NCBI GenBank assembly: GCA_031296935.1
Contig: JAVDPD010000006.1
Location: 1 to 64,000 of the forward strand
DNA length: 64,000 bases
Direction of reading: 5' to 3'
Source: Cerasicoccus maritimus
GTDB lineage: Bacteria; Verrucomicrobiota; Verrucomicrobiia; Opitutales; Cerasicoccaceae
The position numbers and the translations under genes were made by a program. The notes below the pieces were generated by a model. The model was given only the letters and a program-made list of their open reading frames with translations, was not told where the DNA came from and made no database searches. Below are positions 23,085 to 32,122 of the stretch, piece after piece (position 1 is the first letter of the stretch; each line of letters starts with the position of its first letter).

Positions 23085-23725
23085 CCGGCGGCCTCCTGTT
23101 TGTGGTGGGCATAACGATCCCAGAGGAGGGTGGGGTCAAAGTTCATGCCCGCAAACACCGTGCACGCCAACACGCCCGCGAGGCAGAAAAGGCCGGGGCC
23201 GGGATCGACTTTGGCGAGGTCCGCGAGCTTCACAAAGGTCACCAGGCACGCCAGAATGTAAACATCGACCATGGCCCAGCGGTTGAGGATTTGCGTGATG
23301 CGCAAGCGGTGGGCGAACCAGATTGGGTAGCGGTTGAACAGCGCGCAGGTATTCACCACGGCTAACCCGAGCAGGAAGACGAGCGGGAAGACCACGCTGG
23401 TCAGGAAGACGAGTGTCGCAATGCCCGGCATATGATACTCGTTGAACAGGTCAAACGGGCCGGAAATCAGGTCGTTGGACGAGTGCACGCCGTAGGAGCT
23501 GATTGCCACTAGTGGGAAGACATTCGCGGGAATGAAAAGCACCAGGCCGGCTAGTGAAAACGCCAGACAGCGCTGAATCGGGTTGACCAAGTTGGAGAAC
23601 AGCCGGTGCCCGCAGGAGGTGCAAAGGCCGTCGCCGTCGGCGGTTGGCGCCGGCTTGCGGTGCAGCGCGTCGCAGCTTGGACAGGCAATCCAATCGCGAC
23701 CAGTATGCAGCCCCTGATCTTTCAT
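23081..23725 (-). CDS. pqiA: PqiA-like half protein (first)
   Basis: 214 residues from the ATG at 23725; the frame is open to a TTG at 23755, but the ATG fits better. Zinc ribbon ACPSCDALH ... CTSCGHRL, then helices with LFIPANVFPLVAISSYG, FDLFNEYHMPGIATLVFL and NRWAMVDVYILACLVTF. It matches one PqiA module and is a homologue, not a copy, of the next gene (the ribbons and loops differ). It is the first gene of the pqi-like operon. Confidence 0.9.
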   Translation of the reverse strand: MKDQGLHTGRDWIACPSCDALHRKPAPTADGDGLCTSCGHRLFSNLVNPIQRCLAFSLAGLVLFIPANVFPLVAISSYGVHSSNDLISGPFDLFNEYHMPGIATLVFLTSVVFPLVFLLGLAVVNTCALFNRYPIWFAHRLRITQILNRWAMVDVYILACLVTFVKLADLAKVDPGPGLFCLAGVLACTVFAGMNFDPTLLWDRYAHHKQEAAG

Positions 23726-23798
23726 TGGGGCGGATTGAAGTGTATCACGCCCCAATGCGCAATCTTGATTTAGGCCTGTTGTCCGCTATTTGCTGGGC

Positions 23799-24836
23799 TT
23801 ACTTCTCCTTGTCGAAGGCGGCGTCGAAGGCAACGTCGCTGGTCGGGAAGTCGATGCTGCGGACGAATTCCGCGGCTTCCGTGGCGCCGTGGAAACGGTC
23901 CATGCGGATGTCTTCCCATTCGACGGAGAGCGGGCCGGCGTAGCCAATGTCGTTGAGCGCGACGATGATGTCTTCAAACATGATGTCACCGTGGCCGAGG
24001 GAGCGGAAGTCCCAGTAGCGGCGCGGGTCTCCAAAGTCGGTGTGGCCGCCGAAGACGCCTACGTCGCCATTGCCGTGATCCCACCACACGTCCTTCATGT
24101 GGCAGTGGTAGATGCGGTCCTTAAAGGTGCGGATAAACTTCACGTAGTCGACTCCCTGGTAGCCGAGGTGCGACGGGTCGTAGTTGAAGCCAAAACGTTT
24201 GTGCCCCTTGAGTGCCGCGATTGCGCGTTCGGCGCTGGCAATGTCAAAGGCGATTTCCGTCGGGTGGACTTCGAGGGCGAAGTTGACGTCCACCTTGTCA
24301 AAGGCGTCGAGGATGGGCTTCCAGCGCGTGGCGAAGTCCTTGAAGCCGTCTTCGATCATCTGTGTGGAGACGGGCGGGAAGGAGTAAAGGTAGTGCCAGA
24401 TGCTGGAACCGGTGAAGCCATTGACCACGGCGGGCAGCTTGCAATCGTCGAGGCCCTTTGGCTTGAGGTCCATGAATTTCCGACAGGCCTTGGCGGTGGC
24501 GATCATTTCCTTGGCGGCACGCTTGCGAACGCCTTCCGGCTTGCCGTCGCCCCAGACGTAGTCGGGGATGATGGACTTGTGGCGCGCGTCGATGTTGTCG
24601 CAGACGGCCTGGCCGACGAGGTGGTTGGAAATGGCGAGGCAGGTCAGGCCGTTGTCGGCGAGGAGCTCCCACTTTTCCTTGAGGTAAGTTTTCTTACCGG
24701 CCTGGGAGACGTCAAAATGGTCGCCCCAGCAGGCGAGCTCGACGCCGTCGTAGCCCATTTCCTTGATCTTGGGCGCGAGAGCTTCGAGGGAGAGGTCGGC
24801 CCACTGGCCGGTGAACAGAGTGACGGGTCGAGACAT
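23799..24836 (-). CDS. Sugar phosphate isomerase/epimerase-like protein
   Basis: 345 residues from the ATG at 24836. A xylose-isomerase-like TIM barrel (AP-endonuclease-2 family): opening [33 protein letters not shown], metal-site blocks [30 protein letters not shown] and [10 protein letters not shown]. The family includes epimerases, dehydratases and inosose-type enzymes; the substrate cannot be read from sequence. It has no signal peptide and is a single gene. No clear ribosome site is seen, as with many genes here. Confidence 0.82.
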   Translation of the reverse strand: MSRPVTLFTGQWADLSLEALAPKIKEMGYDGVELACWGDHFDVSQAGKKTYLKEKWELLADNGLTCLAISNHLVGQAVCDNIDARHKSIIPDYVWGDGKPEGVRKRAAKEMIATAKACRKFMDLKPKGLDDCKLPAVVNGFTGSSIWHYLYSFPPVSTQMIEDGFKDFATRWKPILDAFDKVDVNFALEVHPTEIAFDIASAERAIAALKGHKRFGFNYDPSHLGYQGVDYVKFIRTFKDRIYHCHMKDVWWDHGNGDVGVFGGHTDFGDPRRYWDFRSLGHGDIMFEDIIVALNDIGYAGPLSVEWEDIRMDRFHGATEAAEFVRSIDFPTSDVAFDAAFDKEK

Positions 24837-25069
24837 AACAGTAGGAGTTAGCGGTTTTGCAGAGGAGTTCGGATGAACTGTCCCTGTTTCAACTGTTTTA
24901 GCCCTCTGATTCAATCGCAAACAGACAAAAGTCCCCCTAAATGCCCTCTCGAGCGGTGAATTTCACGCATTTGTCATGGGTTTGGTGGCTGGCAATGCGT
25001 CATCGGAACTTTTTTGACTGGCCAATTTAGTTTGCGGGCACTTAAGTGCGCGACTTTGGTTTTCTTATA

Positions 25070-25483
25070 ATGAGTCTGCACATCGATATTGATAACGTAA
25101 TTGCCGTGGCGTCTGAGAACGCCGAACAGCGTGAAGCCGCCCTGGCAGCGGTCAAGCAGCTTGCCGCCGAGGCCGGCGATAAAGTGCAGACCAGCGAAGA
25201 CCGCGTATTCTTCCACTGTGAATGGGAGCCGCCTTTCAAGGCCCTCAAAAAGCTCTCCAAGGAAATGCCAGATGTAACCTTCTCGCTTTGGGCTGAAGCT
25301 TTTCAAGAGCACCACTGGATTTGCAAGGTCGAGTATGTCGCCGGTAAGGGCGATGAGCAGACACTGTCCCGCATTGACGACGAGTTCGGTGGCGTCTTCC
25401 AGGAAATCTTCGGTTGTGACGACGTATCCTGGGAAAAAACGCCACAGTCGGCCTTCCTGGGCTGGTTCCCGAACGAGCGCTAG
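25070..25483 (+). CDS. Small conserved-looking protein, unknown function
   Basis: 137 residues from ATG 25070 (MSLHIDIDNVIAVAS). It is acidic, soluble, and rich in Trp and Phe near the middle (FFHCEWEPPFKAL, FSLWAEAFQEHHW), with a C-terminal FLGWFPNER. The layout suggests a small alpha-beta domain, but I do not recognise the family. TATAAT overlaps the ATG, and there is no ribosome site. A perfect palindrome GCACTTAAGTGC lies just upstream (25038-25049). A terminator follows at 25568. Confidence 0.7.
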   Translation: MSLHIDIDNVIAVASENAEQREAALAAVKQLAAEAGDKVQTSEDRVFFHCEWEPPFKALKKLSKEMPDVTFSLWAEAFQEHHWICKVEYVAGKGDEQTLSRIDDEFGGVFQEIFGCDDVSWEKTPQSAFLGWFPNER

Positions 25484-25567
25484 TGCGCGTCGGAAATTAC
25501 AGAGCACAAACTAAAATTTTGAGACTGGGCGTAGTTGATCAACAGCGCTCACGAATCGATTACCAAT

Positions 25568-25596
25568 AAGCGTCAGATATCTGGCGCTTTTGTTTT
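25568..25596 (+). terminator. Intrinsic terminator
   Basis: A 9-bp stem AAGCGTCAG/CTGGCGCTT (one G-T pair) with loop ATAT, followed by TTTGTTTT. It lies about 85 bp after the stop at 25483. Confidence 0.8.
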
Positions 25597-25716
25597 GGGA
25601 AGGAATGCTGAAGGTTCCGTTTGGGAAATTTGCACCGTGTGCGGCAAATCCATCGGCGGCCTTTGAATTTGCTCACAATTTTTTGGAGGCGAAGAGCTGG
25701 ACGACAATGCCGCCGC

Positions 25717-25827
25717 GATATGGAGTGCGCCAGTCCTCTGGCGCTTTCGAATGGAACAAAGCTCATACGAACCCTTTTCTGCTTTCGCAAAATGCTAAAG
25801 CGGCAGAGGACTGGCGCACTCCATATC
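25717..25827. repeat. REP/BIME-like inverted repeat pair
   Basis: Two 31-nt arms (25717-25747 and 25797-25827) are inverted copies with one mismatch, separated by 49 bp. The left arm contains its own hairpin, GCGCCAG-TCCT-CTGGCGC, and the right arm a near-perfect one. A pair of inverted, self-folding units is the layout of a bacterial interspersed mosaic element. No transposase is nearby. Confidence 0.75.
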
Positions 25828-25888
25828 CGAGGACAACGCTCGAACTATTTCCTTTAATCATTTTCCTTTTCCTCTCCCGCAGGGGGCC

Positions 25889-25902
25889 GGGGGGGGGGGG
25901 GG
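25889..25902. repeat. Run of 14 G
   Basis: A G homopolymer follows CCCGCAGGGGGCC in the intergenic region. Such tracts slip during replication and sequencing. No gene's frame or promoter clearly depends on it. Confidence 0.85.
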
Positions 25903-26244
25903 TAAATCCGCCTTTTTCAATTTCAAAGAACACTGCCCAACCCGCCCGCTCGCCGGAAACGAGGCGCAGGTGGGGCCAACGCGGCTCAGGGGCCGCGATG
26001 TGAACGTCGACACTGCGCTGGGCAGGCTGGCATAGAGGGTCCGGTATGGAACTGATTTGCGGTAGCATTGGGCGTCGATCACCGGGCATTTTACACCTAC
26101 CCGGTGGCGAATGGGCCCGCTGTCGCAACGCTCACATGACGGCCGACTCGAAAGCCCCCGCTTGGCGTCGACTGGGATACCGTCGCGGCAATGGCTAAGG
26201 CGGATGGAGTTGGATGGGAGAGTTCATTGGTGTGTAAGGTTGGG

Positions 26245-26307
26245 AGTGTGTAGAGTGTGTAGAGTGTGTAGGGTGTGTAGGGTGTGTAGGGTGTGTAAAG
26301 TGTGTGG
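26245..26307. repeat. 9-bp tandem repeat, 7 units
   Basis: Seven head-to-tail units of the type RGTGTGTAG with few changes. In one frame it would encode repeated Val-Cys-Arg, but that frame lacks other signs of a gene. Confidence 0.85.
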
Positions 26308-26372
26308 GAGTAGGAGGAGCGCGAAGCTTCAGCGAGTGCTACGTAGGATGAGCGTTCTGTGGAGTAGTCGCG

Positions 26373-26447
26373 TTAAGTAGCATAGGCGTCCCGCCTGTGC
26401 GCAGTCAGATGGGGGTAGGGCACAGGCGGGACGCCTATGCTACTTAA
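26373..26447. repeat. Perfect 28-nt inverted repeat element
   Basis: Arms 26373-26400 and 26420-26447 are exact inverted copies (TTAAGTAGCATAGGCGTCCC... and its complement) around a 19-nt loop. There is no T-run on either side, so it is not a typical terminator. It looks like a dispersed palindromic element or MITE-like repeat. Confidence 0.85.
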
Positions 26448-26452
26448 TACGC

Positions 26453-26550
26453 CACTTAAGTGATCAATAGAATACTAATGCTTTCCGGCCTTTTGCCAAT
26501 GGAAAAGTGCTCACTTGAGCATTTTAATAGTGAGTAGCTCTCACTATTAA
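26453..26550. promoter_or_regulatory. Cluster of three palindromes before the 26603 gene
   Basis: CACTTAAGTG (26453-26462), TGCTCA-CT-TGAGCA (26508-26521) and TTAATAGTGAG-TAGCT-CTCACTATTAA (11-bp stem, 26524-26550) stand in a row upstream of the gene. Operator sites or a leader hairpin are possible; no promoter hexamers stand out. Confidence 0.4.
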
Positions 26551-26602
26551 CCCGCGTTGGGCATCAAGGACTTAGGGCGCGGAAATTAGTGGAATGTGAT
26601 AG

Positions 26603-27157
26603 ATGTCCTCTGTGGGACGAAAATTAGAGATCGTAACCGCTCTGGCCTGTAGTGCGATACTGGTGGGGATTTTTGTACCGATTTCGTCCTCAGGTGGACG
26701 GGATATCTCCATGCCACGCACGCGGATTCAGTTTGAAAGCTATGTCGCTGTTTTGGAGGCGTTTAACCAAGAGTACGGGCGCTACCCAGCTTTTTTTCAA
26801 GGACGCGAAAGCGTGAATCTCGCCGAGCTGCCGGATATTAAGAGCTACGTTGCGGCCTTCAGTGGGGATTCAATCGATGGCGTGCGGAATCATAACGCAG
26901 CTCGGGCGGCTGGGAATCGAAAGTGCATCACCTTCTACAGCTTTCCAGAACATGAGTGGCAAACGCCGAAGGGCTGGGACTACCCGACCATAGTCGATGG
27001 CTTTGGCAACCCCAACATAGTCCTGGTCGTGGACCAGAATGGGGATGGCAAAATCACTTTACCGATCGACGGCGTGCCTACCGAGGTAAACGGTAGAGTC
27101 GTCGTCTATTCGATTGCGGACGACCCGAAGCAAGCGTTCTCGACGTATCGGCCTTGA
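26603..27157 (+). CDS. GspG-like pseudopilin-related exported protein
   Basis: 184 residues. One N-terminal hydrophobic segment (about 9-28, VTALACSAILVGIFVPIS) without the G-F-T-L-x-E prepilin motif. The following part, TRIQFESYVAVLEAFNQEYG RYPAF, then WDYPTIVDGFGNPNIVLVVDQNGDGKI, has the look of type II secretion major-pseudopilin C-domains (helix, then D-GNP and DQNGDG calcium-like loop). Exported and anchored by the N-terminus is inferred. It stands alone between repeat-rich DNA and the gap gene. A real GspG homologue would need the cleavage motif, so this may be a derived or non-assembling relative. Confidence 0.65.
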   Translation: MSSVGRKLEIVTALACSAILVGIFVPISSSGGRDISMPRTRIQFESYVAVLEAFNQEYGRYPAFFQGRESVNLAELPDIKSYVAAFSGDSIDGVRNHNAARAAGNRKCITFYSFPEHEWQTPKGWDYPTIVDGFGNPNIVLVVDQNGDGKITLPIDGVPTEVNGRVVVYSIADDPKQAFSTYRP

Positions 27158-27191
27158 GCCGCTGCTTCGTCCACTTTCAACCGCCCCTACC

Positions 27192-27249
27192 ATTTGCGCA
27201 CTGCGCAAATCCGGATGCGACGCATCCGACGGTGCAGCGGGACGCTGCA
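27192..27249. repeat. Train of three short palindromes
   Basis: ATTTGCGC-ACT-GCGCAAAT (27192-27210), CGGATGCG-A-CGCATCCG (27212-27228) and TGCAGCG-GGA-CGCTGCA (27233-27249) follow one another almost without gaps between two convergent genes and run into the gap terminator. Similar 3-nt-centred palindromes occur at 39611-39653 and 47959-48082. Confidence 0.8.
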
Positions 27250-27280
27250 AAAAACCGCCCCCGGAAAGCCGGGAGCGGTT
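27247..27280 (-). terminator. Intrinsic terminator of the gap gene
   Basis: Stem AACCGCCCCCGG (27253-27264) with CCGGGAGCGGTT (27269-27280), 12 bp with one mismatch and loop AAAG. Leftward it is followed by a run of T (complement of the A-run at 27249-27254). Confidence 0.85.
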
Positions 27281-27313
27281 GTAAAGGAATGTTCCTTGGG
27301 TTTAGGGGACTGC

Positions 27314-28495
<1,182 letters not shown>

Positions 28496-28532
28496 CTAAT
28501 TTAAGTCAAGCCTGGTATAAGAAAAAGTTTTG

Positions 28533-29480
28533 TTACGGTTGCGGCGTGGCTGACGTGTTGGGCAAGCTTTGAAGCAATTCCTTGGCGTGTTGGTGGTTGG
28601 GCGCCAGCTCCAGGGCTTTCTCCAAATGAACGCGCGCGGCGTCGGGCAGGCCCTGGCGGAGCAGGAGCTCAGCTTTAACCACCGACACTTCGGCATACCA
28701 GGGCGCGGCCTGGCCGCAGCGGATGATCAACGACTCGGCTTCCGCGGCCCGGCCGTCGACGCCGTATTGGCGGGCAATTTCCGTGGCGACGACGATTTCC
28801 GGCGAGTCGGTTTGCTGCGCAGTGATGCGCTGCTCCCAACTGCGGCCCATGATTGCGAACAGGTTGACGCTCATCAGGCCGACCCAGCCGATGGCGAGCA
28901 CGCTCGTGGCCCGCCAACCGTGGCGGCGGATCATTGCCTGGCGGCCACGCTCGGTGTCGCGCCAGAATTTTACCCCGCGCACAAAGAGCGCCGCGACGGT
29001 GAGCGAGAGCCCCATGCCGCCGAGCAGCAGCGGAAAGTGGTCGAACGGCGTGACGAGCCCCGGCGCGATGCCGCTGAAGGGGATCATTTCGACAAAGGAA
29101 ATGATAACCCCGTAGAAAATCCACGGCTCGATCTTTTTCAGCCGCCACGCAAAGCGGATGAACAGGACCAGGATCAGCCAGTAGAAGAGGCCCTCGCGCA
29201 TGACCGCGCCCGGGGCGACGGTAAAGGTCAGCGGCTCGCGCGCCATCGGCCAGAGCCAGTAGCCGAGCTGCTCCAGGATCAAATGCGGCGCGAGGAGGAT
29301 GCGTTGGCCGAGGGAAAGCGCGGGCAGCAAAGTCGTTTCGACCGGGCTGGCCTCCTGCCACAGCCAATAAAAGCTGGGCGAGATCAGCCAGATAAACGCC
29401 GCGACGGGCAGGATCGACTTTGCTGGGGTGAGTTTCACGGCGACAGCCAAGCGCGGCGCTATGGCCCGAGGCAAGGCCAA
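28533..29480 (-). CDS. Membrane protein with C-terminal TPR-like repeats
   Basis: Up to 315 residues. The start is uncertain: TTG at 29480 directly follows the upstream stop, and GTG 29438 is an alternative. Several membrane helices lie in residues about 25-215 (PVAAFIWLISPSFYWLW, FYWLILVLFIRFAW, LLLGGMGLSLTVAALFV, VLAIGWVGLMSVNLFAIM), then a soluble tail with TPR-like helices (YAEVSVVKAELLLRQGLPDA with HLEKALELAP). The layout recalls the second half of TMTC-type O-mannosyltransferase-like TPR proteins, but no catalytic part is present. It is the last gene of the long leftward operon. Confidence 0.65.
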   Translation of the reverse strand: MALPRAIAPRLAVAVKLTPAKSILPVAAFIWLISPSFYWLWQEASPVETTLLPALSLGQRILLAPHLILEQLGYWLWPMAREPLTFTVAPGAVMREGLFYWLILVLFIRFAWRLKKIEPWIFYGVIISFVEMIPFSGIAPGLVTPFDHFPLLLGGMGLSLTVAALFVRGVKFWRDTERGRQAMIRRHGWRATSVLAIGWVGLMSVNLFAIMGRSWEQRITAQQTDSPEIVVATEIARQYGVDGRAAEAESLIIRCGQAAPWYAEVSVVKAELLLRQGLPDAARVHLEKALELAPNHQHAKELLQSLPNTSATPQP

Positions 29481-31226
29481 TTACTGGTTGCGACCGGCGA
29501 AATGATAGCTCGCCAGCATCGCGCCGACGAGGAGCAGGCCCCAGAGCGGGGTGAGGAAGTCGTCCTCGGTGTTTTGGCGGATCAGCTTTTCGTTGCCGGC
29601 GGTGAGGTCGTATTCGGAGGCGGCGGCGGTGAAGTCGGCCTCGCGAATGTCGGCAAAGCGTGCGGCCCCGCGGAGCATGGGTTGGCCTTCGTGAGTGATG
29701 GTGAAGAGCGCGGGCTCGGCCGGGGCGTTCCACGAAGCAAGCGGAGTGCTGGCGCCGTCTTTACTTTGCATCGCAAAGTTTGTGGCGCCGCCGGGGAGTT
29801 GGAACGCTTGGTGCGTTTCGAAATTTTCCCGCCAGGGCGTGGTGCGTTGCTCGCGGGCGCGCGTGAAATAGCGGTTCATCAAAATGACGTAGGCGGGTAG
29901 GCGGTCGAGGTTGCTCTGCTCGGGGTCAAAGCGGAACACGAGCACGCGTCCGGCGACGCTTCTTTCTAAATAGATGAGTGGCTCGGCGCCGGACCACACG
30001 AGCACCTCGGCTTGATCGCTGGGGGGCAGGGGGAGCTCTTCGCCGCGCTGCATCACGAGGCCGTTGAAGGTAATGCCTTCGACGAGCGGGTGCTGCTCCA
30101 CGAACGACTGCGGCGCGGAGAGCGTCGTGCCTTCGGCGGGGAGCTTGGCGAAGGCGATAGCGTTGGGCTCGGCGAGCGAGGTGAGGCGGTCGGCGGTCTC
30201 AAGCGAGTAAATACCGATGTCGGTCTGGCCGTCCACATTGCCATAGCGCAGCGCGGGCATGCGGTCGACGACTTTGCGAATCCACGTGGTGAACTCCTGC
30301 CCGCCAAAGAGCTTCACCGCGACAGGGCGCATCTGCGGGCTGACGATTGGCGCGCTGTTGTCGATAGTGAAGTCGTCGTTTTGGAGACGCAGTGTGATGG
30401 CGGATTGGTCGGCGGGGAAGGCGCCCCCGACACGACGCACGCCTTGCGCGGGAATGGTGATCGTTTGCGGCTCAGTTTGCTGTCCGTCGTCGCTGGCGAT
30501 CCACCATTGGCGGGTCTGCTCAGTGTCGCCGTAGTTGCGAATCATCGCTTGCCAAATCATCTGTCCGTCGCGGCTGTTCGCGCGGACGCCGGTGAAGCCC
30601 ACGTTGGGCAACGCTTGGCCAACGGTGACAACTTCTGCCAGCGAGGAAAACTCCAGGGCGGGCGCATCGGTCACGTAAATTACGCGGCCTTCGCGGCCCA
30701 CGGCGACTTGCGCAGCGCGGAGGGCGTGCGTGGGATCGTGCGCGCTGCGGTTGGGGTGGTAGTCGGCCAAGCTTTGCGATGCAGAGTTTACATCGTCGCC
30801 TTGATAAAAACGCGAGCTCGTTGGGTGTGAATCACGGATAAGCCACGTCGTGCTGCCGGCGAGGCGACGCGTGTCGGCGAGTATGCGGTCGACGGTTTGC
30901 GCGGTTTCGCCCGTGAAGGCGCTCATCGAGGCCGAGGCGTCGAGGACGATGGCAACCTTGGCAGTGGATTCGTCTTTGATGATGCGCGGTTGCGTGAGCA
31001 AAAGCGTGAGGAGCAGCGCGGCAAGGATCTGCATCCAGAAGGCCCACGAGTGGCGCCAGAATTCCCAGCGTCGCCCGCTCCGGCTCTCGGACTTCGGCTT
31101 GGGCATCAGGAAGAGCGTCGAGACGAGCACAGGGCGCGCCTTGTGCTGAAAGCAGTGGATGGCGATGATCGCCGGGATCGCGAGCAGGCCAAGCAGCCCC
31201 CATTGGTTGGCGAGGAAGAGGTTCAT
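29481..31226 (-). CDS. BatA-type membrane protein with VWA-like domain
   Basis: 581 residues. The N-terminal BatA/DUF1550 block (LANQWGLLGLLAIPAIIAIH, membrane helix; KARPVLVSTLFLM) is followed by a second helix (FWMQILAALLLTLLLTQP), then a von Willebrand A-like start AKVAIVLDASASMSAF with the D-x-S-x-S metal motif. A long periplasmic part and a C-terminal helix (LTPLWGLLLVGAMLASYHF) complete it. It overlaps the DUF58 gene by ATGA. Such proteins occur with MoxR and DUF58 proteins in chaperone-like envelope systems; the precise role here is unknown. One ACTTTGC palindrome lies within it (29764-29780). Confidence 0.83.
   Translation of the reverse strand: MNLFLANQWGLLGLLAIPAIIAIHCFQHKARPVLVSTLFLMPKPKSESRSGRRWEFWRHSWAFWMQILAALLLTLLLTQPRIIKDESTAKVAIVLDASASMSAFTGETAQTVDRILADTRRLAGSTTWLIRDSHPTSSRFYQGDDVNSASQSLADYHPNRSAHDPTHALRAAQVAVGREGRVIYVTDAPALEFSSLAEVVTVGQALPNVGFTGVRANSRDGQMIWQAMIRNYGDTEQTRQWWIASDDGQQTEPQTITIPAQGVRRVGGAFPADQSAITLRLQNDDFTIDNSAPIVSPQMRPVAVKLFGGQEFTTWIRKVVDRMPALRYGNVDGQTDIGIYSLETADRLTSLAEPNAIAFAKLPAEGTTLSAPQSFVEQHPLVEGITFNGLVMQRGEELPLPPSDQAEVLVWSGAEPLIYLERSVAGRVLVFRFDPEQSNLDRLPAYVILMNRYFTRAREQRTTPWRENFETHQAFQLPGGATNFAMQSKDGASTPLASWNAPAEPALFTITHEGQPMLRGAARFADIREADFTAAASEYDLTAGNEKLIRQNTEDDFLTPLWGLLLVGAMLASYHFAGRNQ
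29764..29780. repeat. Intragenic palindrome ACTTTGC-ATC-GCAAAGT
   Basis: A perfect 7-3-7 inverted repeat inside the BatA-like gene, encoding Phe-Ala-Met-Gln-Ser on the minus strand. It is one of four in this operon. Confidence 0.85.
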
Positions 31227-32122
31227 GCGCCGAGCACCTCCACGGCTTGCGAGCCGAGGGCTTCGCGGGTGAGGGCGGGAACGAGCTCGCCGGTGGAGCG
31301 CACGCGGGCGAAGTCGATGGAGCGGCGGCGACAGGCATCACTCCACACCGCGAAGTGGTTGCGGTAACGCTGGCGATAGGCCTCGAGCTCGTTGACGTTG
31401 AGGTTGTGCGTTTGGCGGGCGTCGTGCTCGCAGTCAACCAGCTCTACGTTGCCAATCCAGTTCGGGTTGGCCTCCTCCTCGGCCCACGGGCAGAAGATCA
31501 GGCAGCGCATGCGGCCACCCGAGAGAATGTTGACGACCGCTTCCGGCGCGCTGGGAAACAGCAGGTCGCTGACGATGACGCGGAGCGATTGCGCGCGCCA
31601 GGGGACGCGGTCAAAGTGGGGGACGGCGGGCACCGAGCCTGCGGTGGCGATGAGGTCCAGCTTGCCGCTGTGGAGACTCTCGACTGCGATGGGCTTCACC
31701 TTGTCGCCCACGATTTGGTAGGCCTTGAGCTGGGCGTTGATTTGAAACGTGCTTTGCGATGCAAAGTAAAGCAGCTCCAGCGCGCGTTGCGCTTTCTCCG
31801 GCGTGACATACATGGAGCTGGAGGCGTCGAAGACAAGGTCCACCTGCGGGCTGACTTCCTCGCGGTAGAGCTTCATGGTGTAGTGACCGCTGCGGGCGTA
31901 GGCCTGCCAGTTGATGTGGCGCGGGTCGTCGCCGGGGACGTATTGGCGGTGGTCCTGAAAATCAATCGAGCTGCCGATGCCCATGCCCGCCCAATTGCCC
32001 GCCTGCCCGTGCCAGTTGTCGCGGCGGAATGACAGCTGGATGACGCGTGCCGCGGCTTCGGCATTTTTCAATGCTTTGCGATGCAAAGTTAAGTCGGGCA
32101 ACTGGATGGCGTCGGCGCTCAT
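31223..32122 (-). CDS. DUF58 domain protein
   Basis: 299 residues, soluble. It has the DUF58 hallmark DFQDHRQYVPGDDPRHINW followed by a VWA-like start DLVFDASSSMYV. It is linked by 4-nt overlaps (ATGA) to both neighbours, the ABC permease upstream and the BatA-like gene downstream. DUF58 proteins pair with MoxR AAA+ ATPases, present here at 37219-38241, and are thought to help assembly or maturation of envelope complexes. Two CTTTGC palindromes (31752 and 32074) lie inside it. Confidence 0.93.
   Translation of the reverse strand: MSADAIQLPDLTLHRKALKNAEAAARVIQLSFRRDNWHGQAGNWAGMGIGSSIDFQDHRQYVPGDDPRHINWQAYARSGHYTMKLYREEVSPQVDLVFDASSSMYVTPEKAQRALELLYFASQSTFQINAQLKAYQIVGDKVKPIAVESLHSGKLDLIATAGSVPAVPHFDRVPWRAQSLRVIVSDLLFPSAPEAVVNILSGGRMRCLIFCPWAEEEANPNWIGNVELVDCEHDARQTHNLNVNELEAYRQRYRNHFAVWSDACRRRSIDFARVRSTGELVPALTREALGSQAVEVLGA
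31752..31766. repeat. Intragenic palindrome CTTTGC-GAT-GCAAAG
   Basis: A perfect 6-3-6 inverted repeat within the DUF58 gene, encoding Phe-Ala-Ser-Gln-Ser on the minus strand. Same 15-mer, read from the other strand, as at 29765-29779. Confidence 0.85.
32074..32088. repeat. Intragenic palindrome CTTTGC-GAT-GCAAAG
   Basis: Identical to the copy at 31752-31766 but in a different reading frame, encoding Leu-His-Arg-Lys-Ala near the DUF58 N-terminus. The frame change shows that the DNA, not the peptide, is conserved. Confidence 0.85.

Noticed and set aside
23790..24851. Long rightward frame of 353 codons
   Set aside because: It lies opposite the sugar phosphate isomerase gene, whose motifs are clear; the frame is a shadow caused by high GC.
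25763..26128. Leftward 121-codon frame in the repeat-rich gap
   Set aside because: It runs through the inverted repeat and the 14-G tract, has no ribosome site, and its composition follows the repeats rather than a protein.
26111..26380. Rightward 89-codon frame with repeated Val-Cys-Arg
   Set aside because: The repeats come from the 9-bp tandem DNA repeat; the rest has no protein-like pattern.
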